64,000 nucleotides of DNA from Camellia lanceoleosa (taxonomy: Eukaryota > Streptophyta > Magnoliopsida > Ericales > Theaceae), in assembly GCA_025200525.1 (NCBI GenBank), contig CM045762.1:86556717-86620716 (forward strand), given 5' to 3'. The position numbers were made by a program, and so were the translations under genes. Below, piece by piece: positions 10,900 through 21,701 of this stretch; the stretch's first letter is position 1, and every line of letters starts with the position of its first letter. The notes beneath the pieces are model-generated. The model did no database searches, had not been told where the DNA came from, and saw nothing but the letters and a program-made list of their open reading frames with translations.

Positions 10900-10995
10900 T
10901 TCAATTTGACAAAAGTGGCCAGCAGGCCATAAGTAGTGGCCGACCGGCCATAAAAGGTAGTCTGCCGTCCAAAAAAGTTGGCCGGTCGGCTACCA
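10900..10995. repeat. Palindromic GGCCGACCGGCC word cluster
   Basis: Four words related to GGCCGACCGGCC / TGGCCGGTCGGC lie within 95 bp. It is the same kind of self-complementary cluster as in the solo LTRs, with a different word. Confidence 0.6.
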
Positions 10996-12317
10996 AAGTC
11001 TGATTCTTCCTGCTGCAACAGAGAGCAAACAGAGCACAAACAGAGCATTCTCAAGGTATGTTGGTACACCTTACTTCTCCTTATCATCAAACAACTCAAA
11101 AGAGTGGTAAACTTGATTCACAATCCATCAATCGATGCAATTTCATTGCATAGTGGCCTATTAATGAAAGGGTACAATTTCAATAAATGTAGAAGTAAAG
11201 ACTCTCAAAAACCTCCTCCCTGTCATGGATTGATCAAGGGAAGTGGTTGACAATGACTCTTGAACCGTTTTCATCACTAACGAGCATGAAACAACTCAAG
11301 ACTCAAGGGTTCAATTAACGTTCGATTGAACCCTAACCAAGTTATTATCTTGCCTCATTTTTAGTCCTAATTTTATTACTTCATTTTAATTACCAACCAT
11401 TACTTAGTTCATTGAGTCCAAAAGTGAGCTTTAAGTCCTGTAAGGGAAAGAAGCATCAAACCAAGAGTCGTTTTGGGCGTGAGAGAGACATCATGCCATT
11501 GATAATGAACCCCTGAAGGGATTAAACCATTAAGTACAATACCTCAATTTCATGCTTTAAACAAGCACTTGACTTGAAGCACTTTCAAAACAAAGAAAAA
11601 GCCAAGAAATGAGGGAGGTTGTAGAGGTGATTAGAGATGGATACAAGTATGGAAAGTGAGAAATAAACACTATCAACTCAAATAGGTTGGTGGCTAAGGC
11701 CTAAACCACCAAGCCTATGAGGACCATTACACTATAAGCATGCTATACATAGCTCAAATGCAATGAACAACTAAAAATAGTCCTAAAACATTTCTAAAGT
11801 AAGCAAAAACAGTGCTAGAAATGAAGAATAAAGAGCTAAAAAAGTAAGCTACAATATGGAGCACGTTAAGCTAGTAAACAAGTACAAGGAGGAAAGGCTA
11901 CCCCTTCCATTTTTAGGACCTAAAAACATGGTTTTAGCCTCTAAAAAACCTCTGAAAATTAGTATTAAAAAGCTCAAAAAAAGTTGACAAAGAGGTGGAA
12001 AACACAAGGGCAAAGGCCTAAGAAGCTAGGTGTAAAGAAAGGTGATCCACCCCTCCACCCTTATTGGCCTTAAACCACAAGTTTTAGCCAAAAAATACAG
12101 AGTTTTAAAAGCCCAAAAACAGTCTAAAAACAGTAGAAAAAATAGCAAATAAATCAAAGAAACAAGCCAAGACTTATACCTTTTGAAGAGAAAAACCCCT
12201 TTCTAAGCAACAAATCAACACTTACACACCTTCAAGAGCTCAAAGTAAGCTCAAAAGTACCTCAGCTCAAAGACCACAAGGTTTGGTTTAGAGTGTATAG
12301 GCAAAAGCTTAAGAACT

Positions 12318-12319
<2 letters not shown>

Positions 12320-12363
<44 letters not shown>
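12320..12363. repeat. (AG)n microsatellite
   Basis: About 22 AG dinucleotides, followed by a shorter GAGAGAGA run. Long frames across it are artefacts. Confidence 0.95.
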
Positions 12364-12367
<4 letters not shown>

Positions 12368-12430
12368 ATAGAGAGAGAAAATATTTTTGCTCTGAATTTT
12401 CTAACCCTCCAAAATGAAAGGAGAGGTCCT

Positions 12431-12440
12431 CTATTTATAG
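12431..12440 (-). promoter_or_regulatory. TATA-like box of a probable minus-strand LTR
   Basis: CTATAAATAG on the minus strand, upstream of the dinucleotide tract. It is a good TATA match but unsupported by transcript data. Confidence 0.4.
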
Positions 12441-12505
12441 AACATGAAACTTCCTCAGAAACATCCATACATACACGTGTGTGCAGATGCAAGCACTTGT
12501 GAGTG

Positions 12506-12839
12506 CCGAAATTAGCACTCTGATGGGCAAGTCAGTATCCTCTCAAGTTTTTCTTCTATTTCAAGTTATCTTTTTTGTTTTCACATACCTCAGTTTGGCT
12601 AATGCTCCTTCTTTTTATATTACTCTCTAGGGCCCACTTTCCCATCATCACCTTTCGCCATCACATCTAGAACCCCAGATGTGCCAGAAGATTTATCGAA
12701 TTCTCGGCCCACAGATAGATTCTAGTCGGCCTTGGTCTTGTTTAGACGGGTCTGGTCATGTAGAGTTACCCTCACTAGTCTTCTCGACATCCTCTTTGAG
12801 CAGCTCACCTAAGCGGTCACTTTTATTCGGTCCCTATAA
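12506..12839 (-). mobile_element. LTR remnant related to Element 2 LTR (probably Element 1 5' LTR)
   Basis: GCCGAAATTAGCACTCTGAT aligns closely with the Element 2 LTR near 23567 and 33356, followed by diverged homology and a terminus TTCGGTCCCTATA comparable with TTCGGCTCCCACA. The first ~90 bp of the LTR on the left are missing, replaced by the region ending at 12505. Confidence 0.65.
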
Positions 12840-13084
12840 AAACAAACATGATCAAACCATGAATAAACAGAAATGAAACAAAAACTATCCATCGAAGTCT
12901 TAACTGCAAAAGTTTATAGTGGTTTTTTAAACGAAGGATGAGATCAAACAACAATAGTTTATGCAAAGAATATTGCTCACCTTCGCTTTTTTGCTCACTT
13001 ATCTGCAAGTCTTGCAATGAATTGAAGAGGAAATAAAAGACAGTACTTTGGACTAGAAGTAAACATAATAGGATTTGACTTCTC
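12840..13084. other. No recognised feature
   Basis: Unique-looking AT-rich sequence. I see no gene or repeat in it. Confidence 0.4.
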
Positions 13085-13275
13085 TCAAGTTGTTCTCTCA
13101 ATTTGAGAGAGTGTTTGGGTTGCTAGGCCTACTTTGGAACTGACTTCGGTGATCCAAACCGTTTACTTTTTTGGACTCGTTGAGTAGAATCTTCGTACAA
13201 AAAATCAAGATGATTGGACATCAGCAGCTATATGTTCGAATCATATTAGTTTTAAAAACAATAAACGACAAATAT
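13085..13275. repeat. Interspersed repeat, copy 1
   Basis: Aligns along its length with 60345-60525 (shared words CTTCTCTCAAGTT, GTGATCCAAA, GACTCGTTGA, ATATGTTCGAAT). It holds a local dyad TCTCTCAATTTGAGAGA. It may be a small non-autonomous element; no clear TIR or TSD was found. Confidence 0.6.
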
Positions 13276-13861
13276 AATTTCAAGAATAACCATTCATTTT
13301 TTGTAATACAAATTTTATTCAAACATGTAGCTACTTATGTCATCAATTTGATTTTTTGTGTGAATATTTTACTCAACAAGTCCTAAAAAGTAAATAGTTC
13401 GGATCATTGAAACGGGAATTGTGGTGTGTTCCGTGGGTCCCTCAAGTTCTCTTATGTTGATATATGAATATGAGAAAAGTCTAACCCAACAAAATACACC
13501 CCCCTTAACGTTTACGAAAATACAAAAGTATATATAATATTACAAAAAAGTACTAGAAAATCACAATTTTAGATCCACAATGATATGATAAGAGAGTTGA
13601 ACCATATATTATTAATATATAATAAATCAAAATTTACACTTATCATATCATTATGAGGAGTGATTATTTAGTAGTCCTAGAGTACAGACACATGTTACTT
13701 CATGGTATTGTGACTGGTGGAGAATGTGGGTATGTGGAGTATTGTGCTGGGTAATTGAGAAATATGATGAGATATGATGAATGATGATTAATATTACTGA
13801 AAATGCAAGTAGTCTTGACAATACATGATAGTTTTACTTATATATATATATATATATATTA
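13276..13861. other. AT-rich intergenic sequence with (TA)n
   Basis: No gene seen. A (TA)10 tract at 13840-13860 directly precedes the TIR element. Confidence 0.5.
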
Positions 13862-14999
13862 CAGTAATGCAATACAAATAAAAAATTTATACATAATGAT
13901 ATGGCTCAAGTAATTCTATTTACACAATAATTTGATCACCTTAAACTTTAAAAATTTTATCTTATCTCTTTACACTTTTAAATATTCCAAATTTCTTATT
14001 ATCCCCAACCTTACATTTTTCTTACACCCATGTTCCTCTCTTTCCTCTCTTCATCTTTTTTTTATTTTTCCTATTGCCACCACATCTAGCCGCTAAATCC
14101 CAGTCCATCCTCACTCCTCACTATGACCTCATTCCCCTTCCCTCCATCCTTACCAGCGATCCCTCTCCGTTTCTTTTTTCTTCCGCCAAAAACCTCCACC
14201 CACGATTCCTCGCAGCCCGTCCTCTCCCATTGATGACTCCTTCTCTTTCTCATACCCTCCAACTGTGACCCCGTTTCTAGGGTTTAGGGACGAAAAAGAA
14301 CAACAAAAATTAGGGTTAGGGTTTGCAATAGAGAATGAAGAGGAAGGACACAATCACTAATTCATTTCGTGATCAATCTCCAAAGAAACACCATTGATTT
14401 GACACTAAGTAGTCGAACGAAGGCTTTATGTTCGATATGTTCGTAATCCGAACTCCAGCCACATGTTCGCCACTGGCAACTGAACCCTCTTTCGATCTCT
14501 CTGATTCTTCTTCTTCTTTATTTTATTTTCTTCTTCCAAACCTAGATTTGGAGTAGATCGTGGGCATATCAGAAAAGTTGCGAAGGTGGTTGTTGAAGGT
14601 AGAGGGTTGTAGTGTGGTGGTTGGTAGAGGTGAAAAAAGGCTGCGTAGTGGTCGTCGGGTTAGAAGAGGGCTAGGTGGTGGTCACCGGAGGTGTAGGGGA
14701 TGAGATAAGCGGGCAAAATGTTGGGATAAGGTCACTTCACCGGCGTCGGTGCCAGTGCCGGTGAAGTGGGCAATATTGGCTTTTCTGGAAATAGGGGTAG
14801 GGAATAGGAATTAGGGTTAGGATTATGGACTAAGATGTGATTTCATGCAAAGATAAATTTATAAATAAAAAAATTAAAAAAATAGAAGGTGTAAAGAGTT
14901 AAAACTATTGTGTAAGTAGAATTTGACTTTTTTTATTTCAAAACAAAGTGTCATTGAAAATGAATTTATTTATAATAATAAATTTGTCACATTATTCTT
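13862..14999. mobile_element. Non-autonomous TIR element with gene-like insert
   Basis: The ends are degenerate inverted repeats (AGTAATGCAATACAAAT against AGAATAATGTGACAAAT on the reverse). A stronger inner inverted repeat pairs ATTCTATTTACACAATA (13909 on) with its complement at 14903-14922. Its termini also match the ends of the 127-bp MITE at 15434-15560. The interior is unusually GC-rich and gene-like (see 14074-14800). No transposase is present. Confidence 0.6.
14074..14800. other. GC-rich gene-like insert inside TIR element
   Basis: A C/T-rich stretch with a 64-codon frame from an ATG at 14074 (rich in Pro, Ser and Leu), then telo-box-like TTAGGGTTAGGGTTTG near 14309, a TTCTTCTTC tract and a G-rich GGCGTCGGTGCCAGTGCCGG stretch. 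Composition resembles a plant 5' gene end rather than the flanks. It may be a captured host fragment; I cannot name the gene. Confidence 0.35.
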
Positions 15000-15433
15000 A
15001 TTAATTTTTTTTTTGTATTAATTTTATGTAAGAATAGATTTTCTTTTTTTTTTCTTTTCCTTTTTTTATCGATAAGTCTACGAATCAAAATTTTTATCTA
15101 GAAATTGTTCTAGATTTTCAGATGATGAGTATGGTTTTAATTTTGTTATTGTGAGTCATCTCATGAATAAATCTAAGGGACATTTTCTAGATTTTCAGAT
15201 GATGAGTATGGCTTTAATTAGTGCTATTAATTAGATTCATTTACCTAAAAATCTTAACTGATAAATTTATAGATAAATTTATTCATAAAAAAAGAGATTG
15301 ATAAATTTATTAATAAGATTTAAAGGGTATTAAGTCCCAAAAGTAAGACATATTGGTAATTTACTATTCTAATAAATTTCTGAATTTTTTCTTCTTGTAG
15401 GCCCACTTTTTTTTATTTATAGTTTCTCTTTAG
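15000..15433. other. AT-rich spacer
   Basis: It contains a local duplication of AGATTTTCAGATGATGAGT (near 15112 and 15193). No gene. Confidence 0.5.
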
Positions 15434-15560
15434 AGTAATATTATACAAATAAACAATTCAAATATAATTTTTATACATAATGATATGCTTAATTGTGAGC
15501 CTTTCACTTTAAAATAAAATATTATTGAAGATTAATTTATTTATAATAATAATATTACCA
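15434..15560. mobile_element. 127-bp MITE with GTAATATTAT TIRs
   Basis: The termini AGTAATATTAT and GGTAATATTAT (reverse) form the TIR. The two halves match the left and right ends of the element at 13862-14999, so this looks like its internally deleted, ends-only form. Confidence 0.65.
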
Positions 15561-15726
15561 CGTCATTTTTGTCAAGTTTTTTATATGGGTGAACTATACT
15601 TCTGTAATTTGAATTTGTGTCACTTTAATTCCTGACTTTTCAATTGTGATACATTTGACCCTGAATTTTGAATCTCGTTTCAAATAAGGACAATTGAAAC
15701 CATTGTTACTTTATTTCAAGGGTAAA

Positions 15727-16240
15727 GTTGTCAATTTGAAAAAATATAAACTAGTTTGACAAAAATAAATGTGAAAAAATTTATTTTTGAATTTGTATAC
15801 CCACCAAAAATAAAATTATATAAAAATAATAAATCTTTTAAATTTTTACTTACTTTTTATTTTTTTTCTACCAAATTAATTTTTAATATGTGTTTTGATG
15901 ATGATCATGTAATAGTTGATTGTTTTTGTTGATATTTTTTTTGTAGTTATCATGTAATAGTTGGTTGTATTTGTTGTTAACATATATTTTTAGATGATTA
16001 TCATGCAATGGACGGTTAATAGTCTTTTAATGTGTAATCGATATGTTTAATATATGATTTTTTTTTAAATTTTAGATTTTTTGATTTAATGGATTAGTTT
16101 AATAATGACATCAAAATTGTCACTATGACATTTGAAAAAATAAAAGCTATTTTAACGAAATAAATATTTTAAAAAATTATTTGTACTCTCCCAGAAGATA
16201 AAATTATATAAAAACGATTTGTTTTAAATTTTTTTTTTTA
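15727..16240. repeat. Diverged direct repeat pair
   Basis: 15727-15850 and 16117-16240 align (shared ATAAAATTATATAAAAA and TTTTAAATTTTT). The second copy forms the loop of the fold-back described next. Confidence 0.55.
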
Positions 16241-16397
16241 AAAGTCAAACATGGCGACAATTTTGATATCATTATTAAACTAATCTATTAAATCAAAAAA
16301 TTCAAAATTAAAAACATTTCATATATTAAAAATATCGATTACAAATTAAAATCTTAATAACTGTCAATTAAGTGATAATCATTTAAAAATAATTTCT
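15985..16397. repeat. Fold-back (long inverted repeat)
   Basis: Arms of about 145 bp (15985-16130 and 16250-16397) are complementary, with shared words TTTGATTTAATGGATTAG, GTAATCGATAT and AAATGATTATCA. The loop is about 120 bp. A transcript through it would form a long imperfect hairpin. Confidence 0.75.
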
Positions 16398-16493
16398 CAC
16401 GCCACAAATGGGCCCGCCCATGTGCCCTCAAGCAACCATCAATGACACTGGACCCGAAACGAGTTTACCACATGACTTTTATTTTCATAACAA
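16398..16493. repeat. Backbone repeat, left half of Helitron target site
   Basis: Matches 47200-47310 (shared AAATGGGCCCGCCCATGTG and GAAACGAGTTTACCA). The homology continues at 22943 after the Helitron block. Confidence 0.8.
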
Positions 16494-16897
16494 CTAACTT
16501 ATCACCCGTGCTATACATGAGATAATTATAAATATTTATATTTATTTTAAATTTTTTTAATTATAAAAATTATATTTTTTAAATTTTTTTATAAAAATAA
16601 TTTAATAATCTTATCATTAATCATAGTGTATGAGAGAAGTTAAAAATGATATTGCAGTAACTATACACAAATTGTATCTATAATTATTTGTTTGAGGGGA
16701 CTTTAAATGCTGATTAGGAGATTTTGACCAAATCAATAAATACAGACATGTGGATTGAAAAAAGTTCATAAATGTTGATCAGGCGATTTTAACCAAATCA
16801 ATAAATGCTGAGTTTTTTTTTTTTAATCAAAAATTTAGAAAATTCAAATTAAGATATTGAAGCTTCCACAGGCCTTGGGGTTAAAAACCCCATTTTG
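16494..16897 (-). mobile_element. Helitron-like segment similar to 20488-20904
   Basis: Begins CTAACTTATCACCCGTGCTA and ends near CCCCATTTTGCTTAA. It follows the same course as the copy at 20488-20904, including the doubled AAATCAATAAATGC-type phrase. It is either a separate short copy or the 3' end of the outer element. Confidence 0.55.
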
Positions 16898-18880
16898 CTT
16901 AAAAACCCCCTTAAGTGTTTATGTTTATCTAAATTCAATCATATTAAAAAAAAATATCAAATTATAAACAAAATGAGATAACTTCAATCATACAAATCAC
17001 ATTTTTTTTAATGCTATCTAACCACAATCACATTTTTCTCATAATAAAAAATAATAATTGAAAAAAAAAACCCATTAAAATAGTAAATAAAAAGATTATT
17101 TAGAAGTATTGAACAAATTACAATCACATTTTTCTTTTTGTGAGTGTTTATATTTATCTAATTTCAATCATATTAAAAAAATCAAATTATAAACAACAGG
17201 AGATAACTTCAATCATACAAATCACAATTTTTTTAATACTATCTAACTACAATCATATTTTTCTCATAATAAAAAAAAATAATTGAAAAAAAGAACCATT
17301 AAAATAGTAAATAAAAATATTATTTAGAGCCATTGAACAAACTACAATCACATTTTTATTTTTGTGAGTTAACTTCAATCATATTAAAAAATCAAATTAT
17401 AAACAAAAGGAGATAACTCCAATCATACAAATCACAATTTTTTTAATGCTGTCTAACCACAATGACATTTTTCTCATAATAAAAAAAATACTTGAAAAAA
17501 ATAACCATTAAAATAGTAAATACAAAAGATTATTTAGAACTATTGAACAAACTACAATCATATTTTTCTTTTTGTGAGTGTTTATGTTTATTTAACTTCA
17601 TTCATATTAAAAAATAAAATTATAAAGAAAAGGTGATAACTTCAATCATATAAATCACAATTGTTTTAATGATATCTAATCATCATCAATAATTAAAAAA
17701 ATCAATCACAAATTAAGTCAATTGATAATTAAAAAACACAATAATTTATTTTTCAAAAAACATAGTGAGTTAAAAAGATCAATTACAAAAAAAAATTTGG
17801 GCCAAAATATAATCTAATCATTATCAATAATTGGTACATTATGTGACCCTAATGAGTGCAATCCATTTTGTTTTTTAAAAAACACAGTGAACTAAAAATC
17901 AAATCACAAATTAAGCGAATTGATAGTTAAAAAAACACAGTGAGTTAAAAAAATCAATTACAAATTTTTTTTTAAAATACAATCTAATCATTATCAATAA
18001 TTGGTACTTTAAAAATCAAATCAGAAAATATATCAAATCAAATCATAAATATTTTTATGCTATCTAACTACAATCATATTTTTTTATAAATAATTGTAAA
18101 GAAAAACCATTAAAACAGTAAATGAAAGATTAAATCACATTAAAAAAAAAAACAATTGAACAAATTACAATCACATCACATTTTTTCCATAATAAAAAAA
18201 ATAAAGAAATGAAAAAAAAGAACCATTGACTAACTACAATTACATTAAAAAAAGAAAAAAAAAACCCATTGAACTAACTACAATCACATTTTTTTCTGTG
18301 TGAGTGTTTATGTTTATCTAATTTCAATCATATTAAAAATAAAATTAAAATAGTAAATAAAAAGATTAAATAACATTAAAAAAAACTATTGAACTAACTA
18401 CAACAATTATATTAAAAAAAAGAGCCATTGAACAAACTACAATCACATCACATTACAATCACATTTTTTTTTCTTTGTGAGTGTTTATGTTTATTTAACT
18501 TCAATCATATTAAAAATAAAATTAAAATAGTAAATAAAAAGATTAAATAACATTAAAAAAAAAATTGAACTAACTACAACAATCATATTAAAAAAAATTG
18601 AACTAACTACAACAATCATATTAAAAAAAAAAGAGCCATTGAACAAACTACAATCTCATCACATTTTTCTCATAATAAAATAAATAAATGAAAAAAAAGA
18701 ACTATTAAACTAACTACAATCACATTAAAAAAAAAAAAAAAGAATCATTCAATTAATTATAATCATATTTTTCTCTTTGTGAGGGTTTATATTTATCCAA
18801 CTTCAATCATATTAAAATATCAAATTATAATTTTTTATTTGCTAGACAAATCACAAATATTTTTATGCGCTATCTAACTA
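16898..18880. repeat. ~220-bp degenerate minisatellite in Helitron block
   Basis: A unit of about 215-230 bp recurs from near 16913, 17144, 17366 and 17576, then decays through 18300, 18480 and 18780. Marker words are AACTTCAATCATATTAAA, ACTACAATCACATTTTT and ATTAAAATAGTAAATA. No coding potential. Confidence 0.75.
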
Positions 18881-19489
18881 CAATATTAAAACAGTAAACA
18901 AAGGAAAAATCAAGAAGGAGAAAACAAAAAGAATACTTACTGTTTGCATACATGGTCACTGAAGTTGAAAGTGTAGAAGTGAGAAGTCAAGAAGGAGAAA
19001 ACAAAAAGGAGACTCACTGTTTGCAATAGGTATGTGAAAAGTTAAAAAGAGTGTGTATTGGAGAAGTTAAAAAGAGTGTGTGTATTAGAGAAGTTAAAAA
19101 GACTTGGAAGAATTTAATAAGTGCTAAGTTCTTTTTTAAAAAAAAATCAAAAAAATTAAGAAATTAAGGTTCAGATATTGGAACTCTCACAAAACTTGTG
19201 AGTTAGAGATAGGTATAAATAAATAGATAGATATAGATATAGATATTTATATTTGTTTTAAATTTTTTTAATTTACAAATTATTTGTTTTGGAAAAGGTA
19301 CTGTAGTAATTATGAGAGAAGTCAAAAAGTCTTGTGGGTTGAGAGAAGTTAATAAATGCCGAGGTTAATTTTTTTTTAAAAAAAAATAAAAAATTTAAAA
19401 ATTATGATTGACATATTGGAGCTCCCACATGCCTTGGGGGTTAGAAATCTCCTTTTGCTTAATATATAGTGTATATATATATATATATA
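18881..19489. other. AT-rich Helitron-block sequence
   Basis: Holds short local duplications (GAGAAGTTAAAAAGAGTGTG near 19060-19100) and Helitron-end-like phrases (GCCTTGGGGGTTAGAAAT near 19432). No gene seen. Confidence 0.5.
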
Positions 19490-19955
19490 TATATAGATAA
19501 ATCATAGAATAGATCAGTATTTAAAACTTATATATTATGGGATAAATTATTATAATTTTAAATTTAAATTAATGGAATGCTCTCCATATTTAGTAGCCCT
19601 CAAATTTGAATTTTGAAATGGATTAGTATATTTTCTATTTTTTATTTTATATATTTGATATACTTTCCATTTGAAAGTCATAAATCTAGAGATATTAAAT
19701 ATTTTTAAACAAAATAAAAAAAAAATGAGAAAAAGAGAACTACAACTTTCAACCTTTATGAAATGATAATATTTTGCAATTATAATAGTATATAGATATA
19801 TAGCTAAATCATAGAATAGATCATTATTTAAAACTTATATATTATGAGATAAATCGGTATAGTTTTAAATTTAAATTAATGGAATGCTTTCCATATTTAG
19901 TGCCCTCAAATTTGAATTTTGAAATGGATTGGTATACTTTTCTATTTTTTATTAT

Positions 19956-19991
<36 letters not shown>

Positions 19992-20040
19992 GATATATTT
20001 TCCATTTAAAATTCATAAATTTAGAGATATTAAATATATA
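19490..20040. repeat. Direct repeat pair of ~220 bp
   Basis: 19490-19705 and 19800-20040 align (AAATCATAGAATAGATCA; TTAAATTAATGGAATGCT; CCCTCAAATTTGAATTTTG). The second copy carries an (AC)n(TA)n expansion near 19960-19992. Confidence 0.75.
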
Positions 20041-20487
20041 TATATATATATATATTTGCTTGAATGAGAGCTATAGATGATTTTTTTTTAATTATTTAAA
20101 ATAAAAAAAATTAGAAATTTTAGTTTGAGATATTAGAGCCCCACAAGACTTGTGATTATAAACCCCCTTTTACTTATATAATAGATAGATAGATAGATTT
20201 AATAAAAAAAATTATATTTGTTTTAGATTTTTTTTAATATACAATTTTTTTTTTATAAATTTTTTATAAAAATAATTTAGCAATCTTGTCACTAACCATA
20301 GCATATGAAAGAAGTTGGAAATGGCGTAGCAATAGGCATAAGAGAAGTCAAAAAGATTTGTAAGTTGGAAAAAGGCAACAAATGCTAAGTTTTGTTTTTT
20401 TAAATCAAAAAATTAGAAAATTAAGATTGGAATATTGGAGCTCTCACAAAGCTTGTGGGTTAGAAACCCCCTTTTCCTTATATAATA

Positions 20488-20904
20488 CTAACCTATAATC
20501 CGTGCTATGCACGAGATAATTATAGATATTTATATTTGTTTTTACTTTTTTTTAATATATAAATTATGTTTTTACAGATTTTTTATAAAATAATTTAACA
20601 ATTTTATCACTAACCATAGTGTACAAGAGAAATTAAAAAGGCTACTGCAGTAACTATGCACAGGCTGTATCTATAATTATTTGTATGAGGAAATTTTAAA
20701 TGTTAATCATGAATTTTGACCAAATCAATAAATGCAAGCATGTAGATTGGAAAAAGTTAATAAATGTTGATCAGAGAATTTTGACCAAACCAATAAATGC
20801 TGAGCTTTTTTTTTAAATAAAAAATTTAGAAAATTAAGATTGAGAGATTAGAGCTCCCATAAGGCTTGGGGTTTAAAAACCCCATTTTTCTTAATATATT
20901 TACA
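20488..20904 (-). mobile_element. Short non-autonomous Helitron, minus orientation
   Basis: Starts A / CTAACCTATAATCCGTGC (its 3' end on the minus strand, with hairpin remnant GTGCTATGCAC) and ends in CTTAATATATT near the start of the next, oppositely oriented Helitron. About 417 bp, non-coding. Confidence 0.6.
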
Positions 20905-20905
20905 A

Positions 20906-21701
20906 TCTATATATTAAGGAAAAGAGTCTTTTAAAACCCAAGGCTTGTGGAAGCTCCAACATGTCAATCCTAATTTCCTGATTTTTTAATATTTTTTTTT
21001 TAAAAATTGATTTGGTGATTGGTGATTGGTTCAAAGATTGTAATAATTACACTATTGATTACAATAAACACTTAATTTATAATAACTACACTTATTAAAT
21101 GAATAACGCAATAAATGAAATCTTAATTTTCTTACTTTTTGCATCCCAAGAGACCCATGTAATTATTGTGTAAATGCCTCTTAAATAAATAAATAAACAC
21201 TTATTAAATTCTTTTAAACTCCTTGGTCAAACCCCATGTATTTAATTTATATATTATGTAATTATTGTGTAAATGCCTCTTAAATAAATAAATAAACACT
21301 TATTATTCTTTCAAACTCCACGTATTTAATTTATATATTAAAAAACTCCTCATTTCCTGATTTTTTAATATTTTTTTAAAAAAAAATTTATTTGGTGATT
21401 GGTGATTGATTTAAAGATTGTAATAATTACACTATTGATTACAATAAACACTTAATTTATAATAATTACACTTATTAAATGAATAACGCAATAAATGAAA
21501 TCCAAATTTCTTTACTTTTTGCATCTCCAAGAGACTCATGTAATTATTGTGTAAATGCCTCTTAAATAAATAAATAAACACTTATTAAATTCTTTCAAAC
21601 TCCTCGGTCAAACCCCATGTATTTAATTTATATATTAAAAAAAATGAAAACAAATATAAATATCTATAATTATCCCGTGCATAGCACGGGTGATAGGCTA
21701 A
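20906..21701 (+). mobile_element. Non-autonomous Helitron P1
   Basis: Begins A / TCTATATATTAAGG and ends with hairpin CCCGTGCATAGCACGGG (21674-21690), TGATAGG and CTAA. These are canonical Helitron termini (5' TC, 3' CTRR, subterminal hairpin). The 796-bp body has an internal direct duplication with a period near 380 bp (GGTGATTGGTGATTGGTTCA and flanks). It abuts the next copy with no spacer. Confidence 0.8.

Larger units (their letters stand above)
10018..12505. other. Unassigned LTR-like repeat region
   Basis: No coding sequence. On the minus strand it has a TATA-like CTATAAATAG (12431-12440), a purine/pyrimidine dinucleotide tract about 100 bp downstream (12320-12363), and a palindromic word cluster further downstream (10900-10995). 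This is the same order as in the solo LTR at 38870-42829, so a minus-strand LTR is plausible. I could not define its ends. The sequence to 12505 abuts the Element 1 LTR remnant. Confidence 0.45.
1..12839 (-). mobile_element. Element 1: Tat-like Ty3/gypsy retrotransposon, incomplete
   Basis: The gag-pol direction is minus. From right to left I see an LTR remnant (12506-12839), foreign repeats (7641-12505), a pol fragment (7640-5438), a tandem array (4015-5320), then plus-strand aORF2 (2798-3760), a second array (2060-2660) and aORF1 (1-1755), which runs off the window start. The missing 3' LTR should therefore lie left of the window. Gag, protease and the RT palm are absent. Membership of the Tat lineage is inferred from the second RNase H domain, the antisense ORFs and the tandem arrays, and from the same layout in Elements 2 and 3. 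Assigning the 12506-12839 LTR to this copy is likely but not proven, because foreign DNA separates it from pol. Confidence 0.75.

Noticed and set aside
12293..12502. Frames with Arg-Glu or Ser-Leu runs
   Set aside because: Translations of the (AG)n microsatellite.
14300..14325. TTAGGGTTAGGG as telomeric sequence
   Set aside because: Only two units; more like a telo-box near a gene start than a telomere relic.
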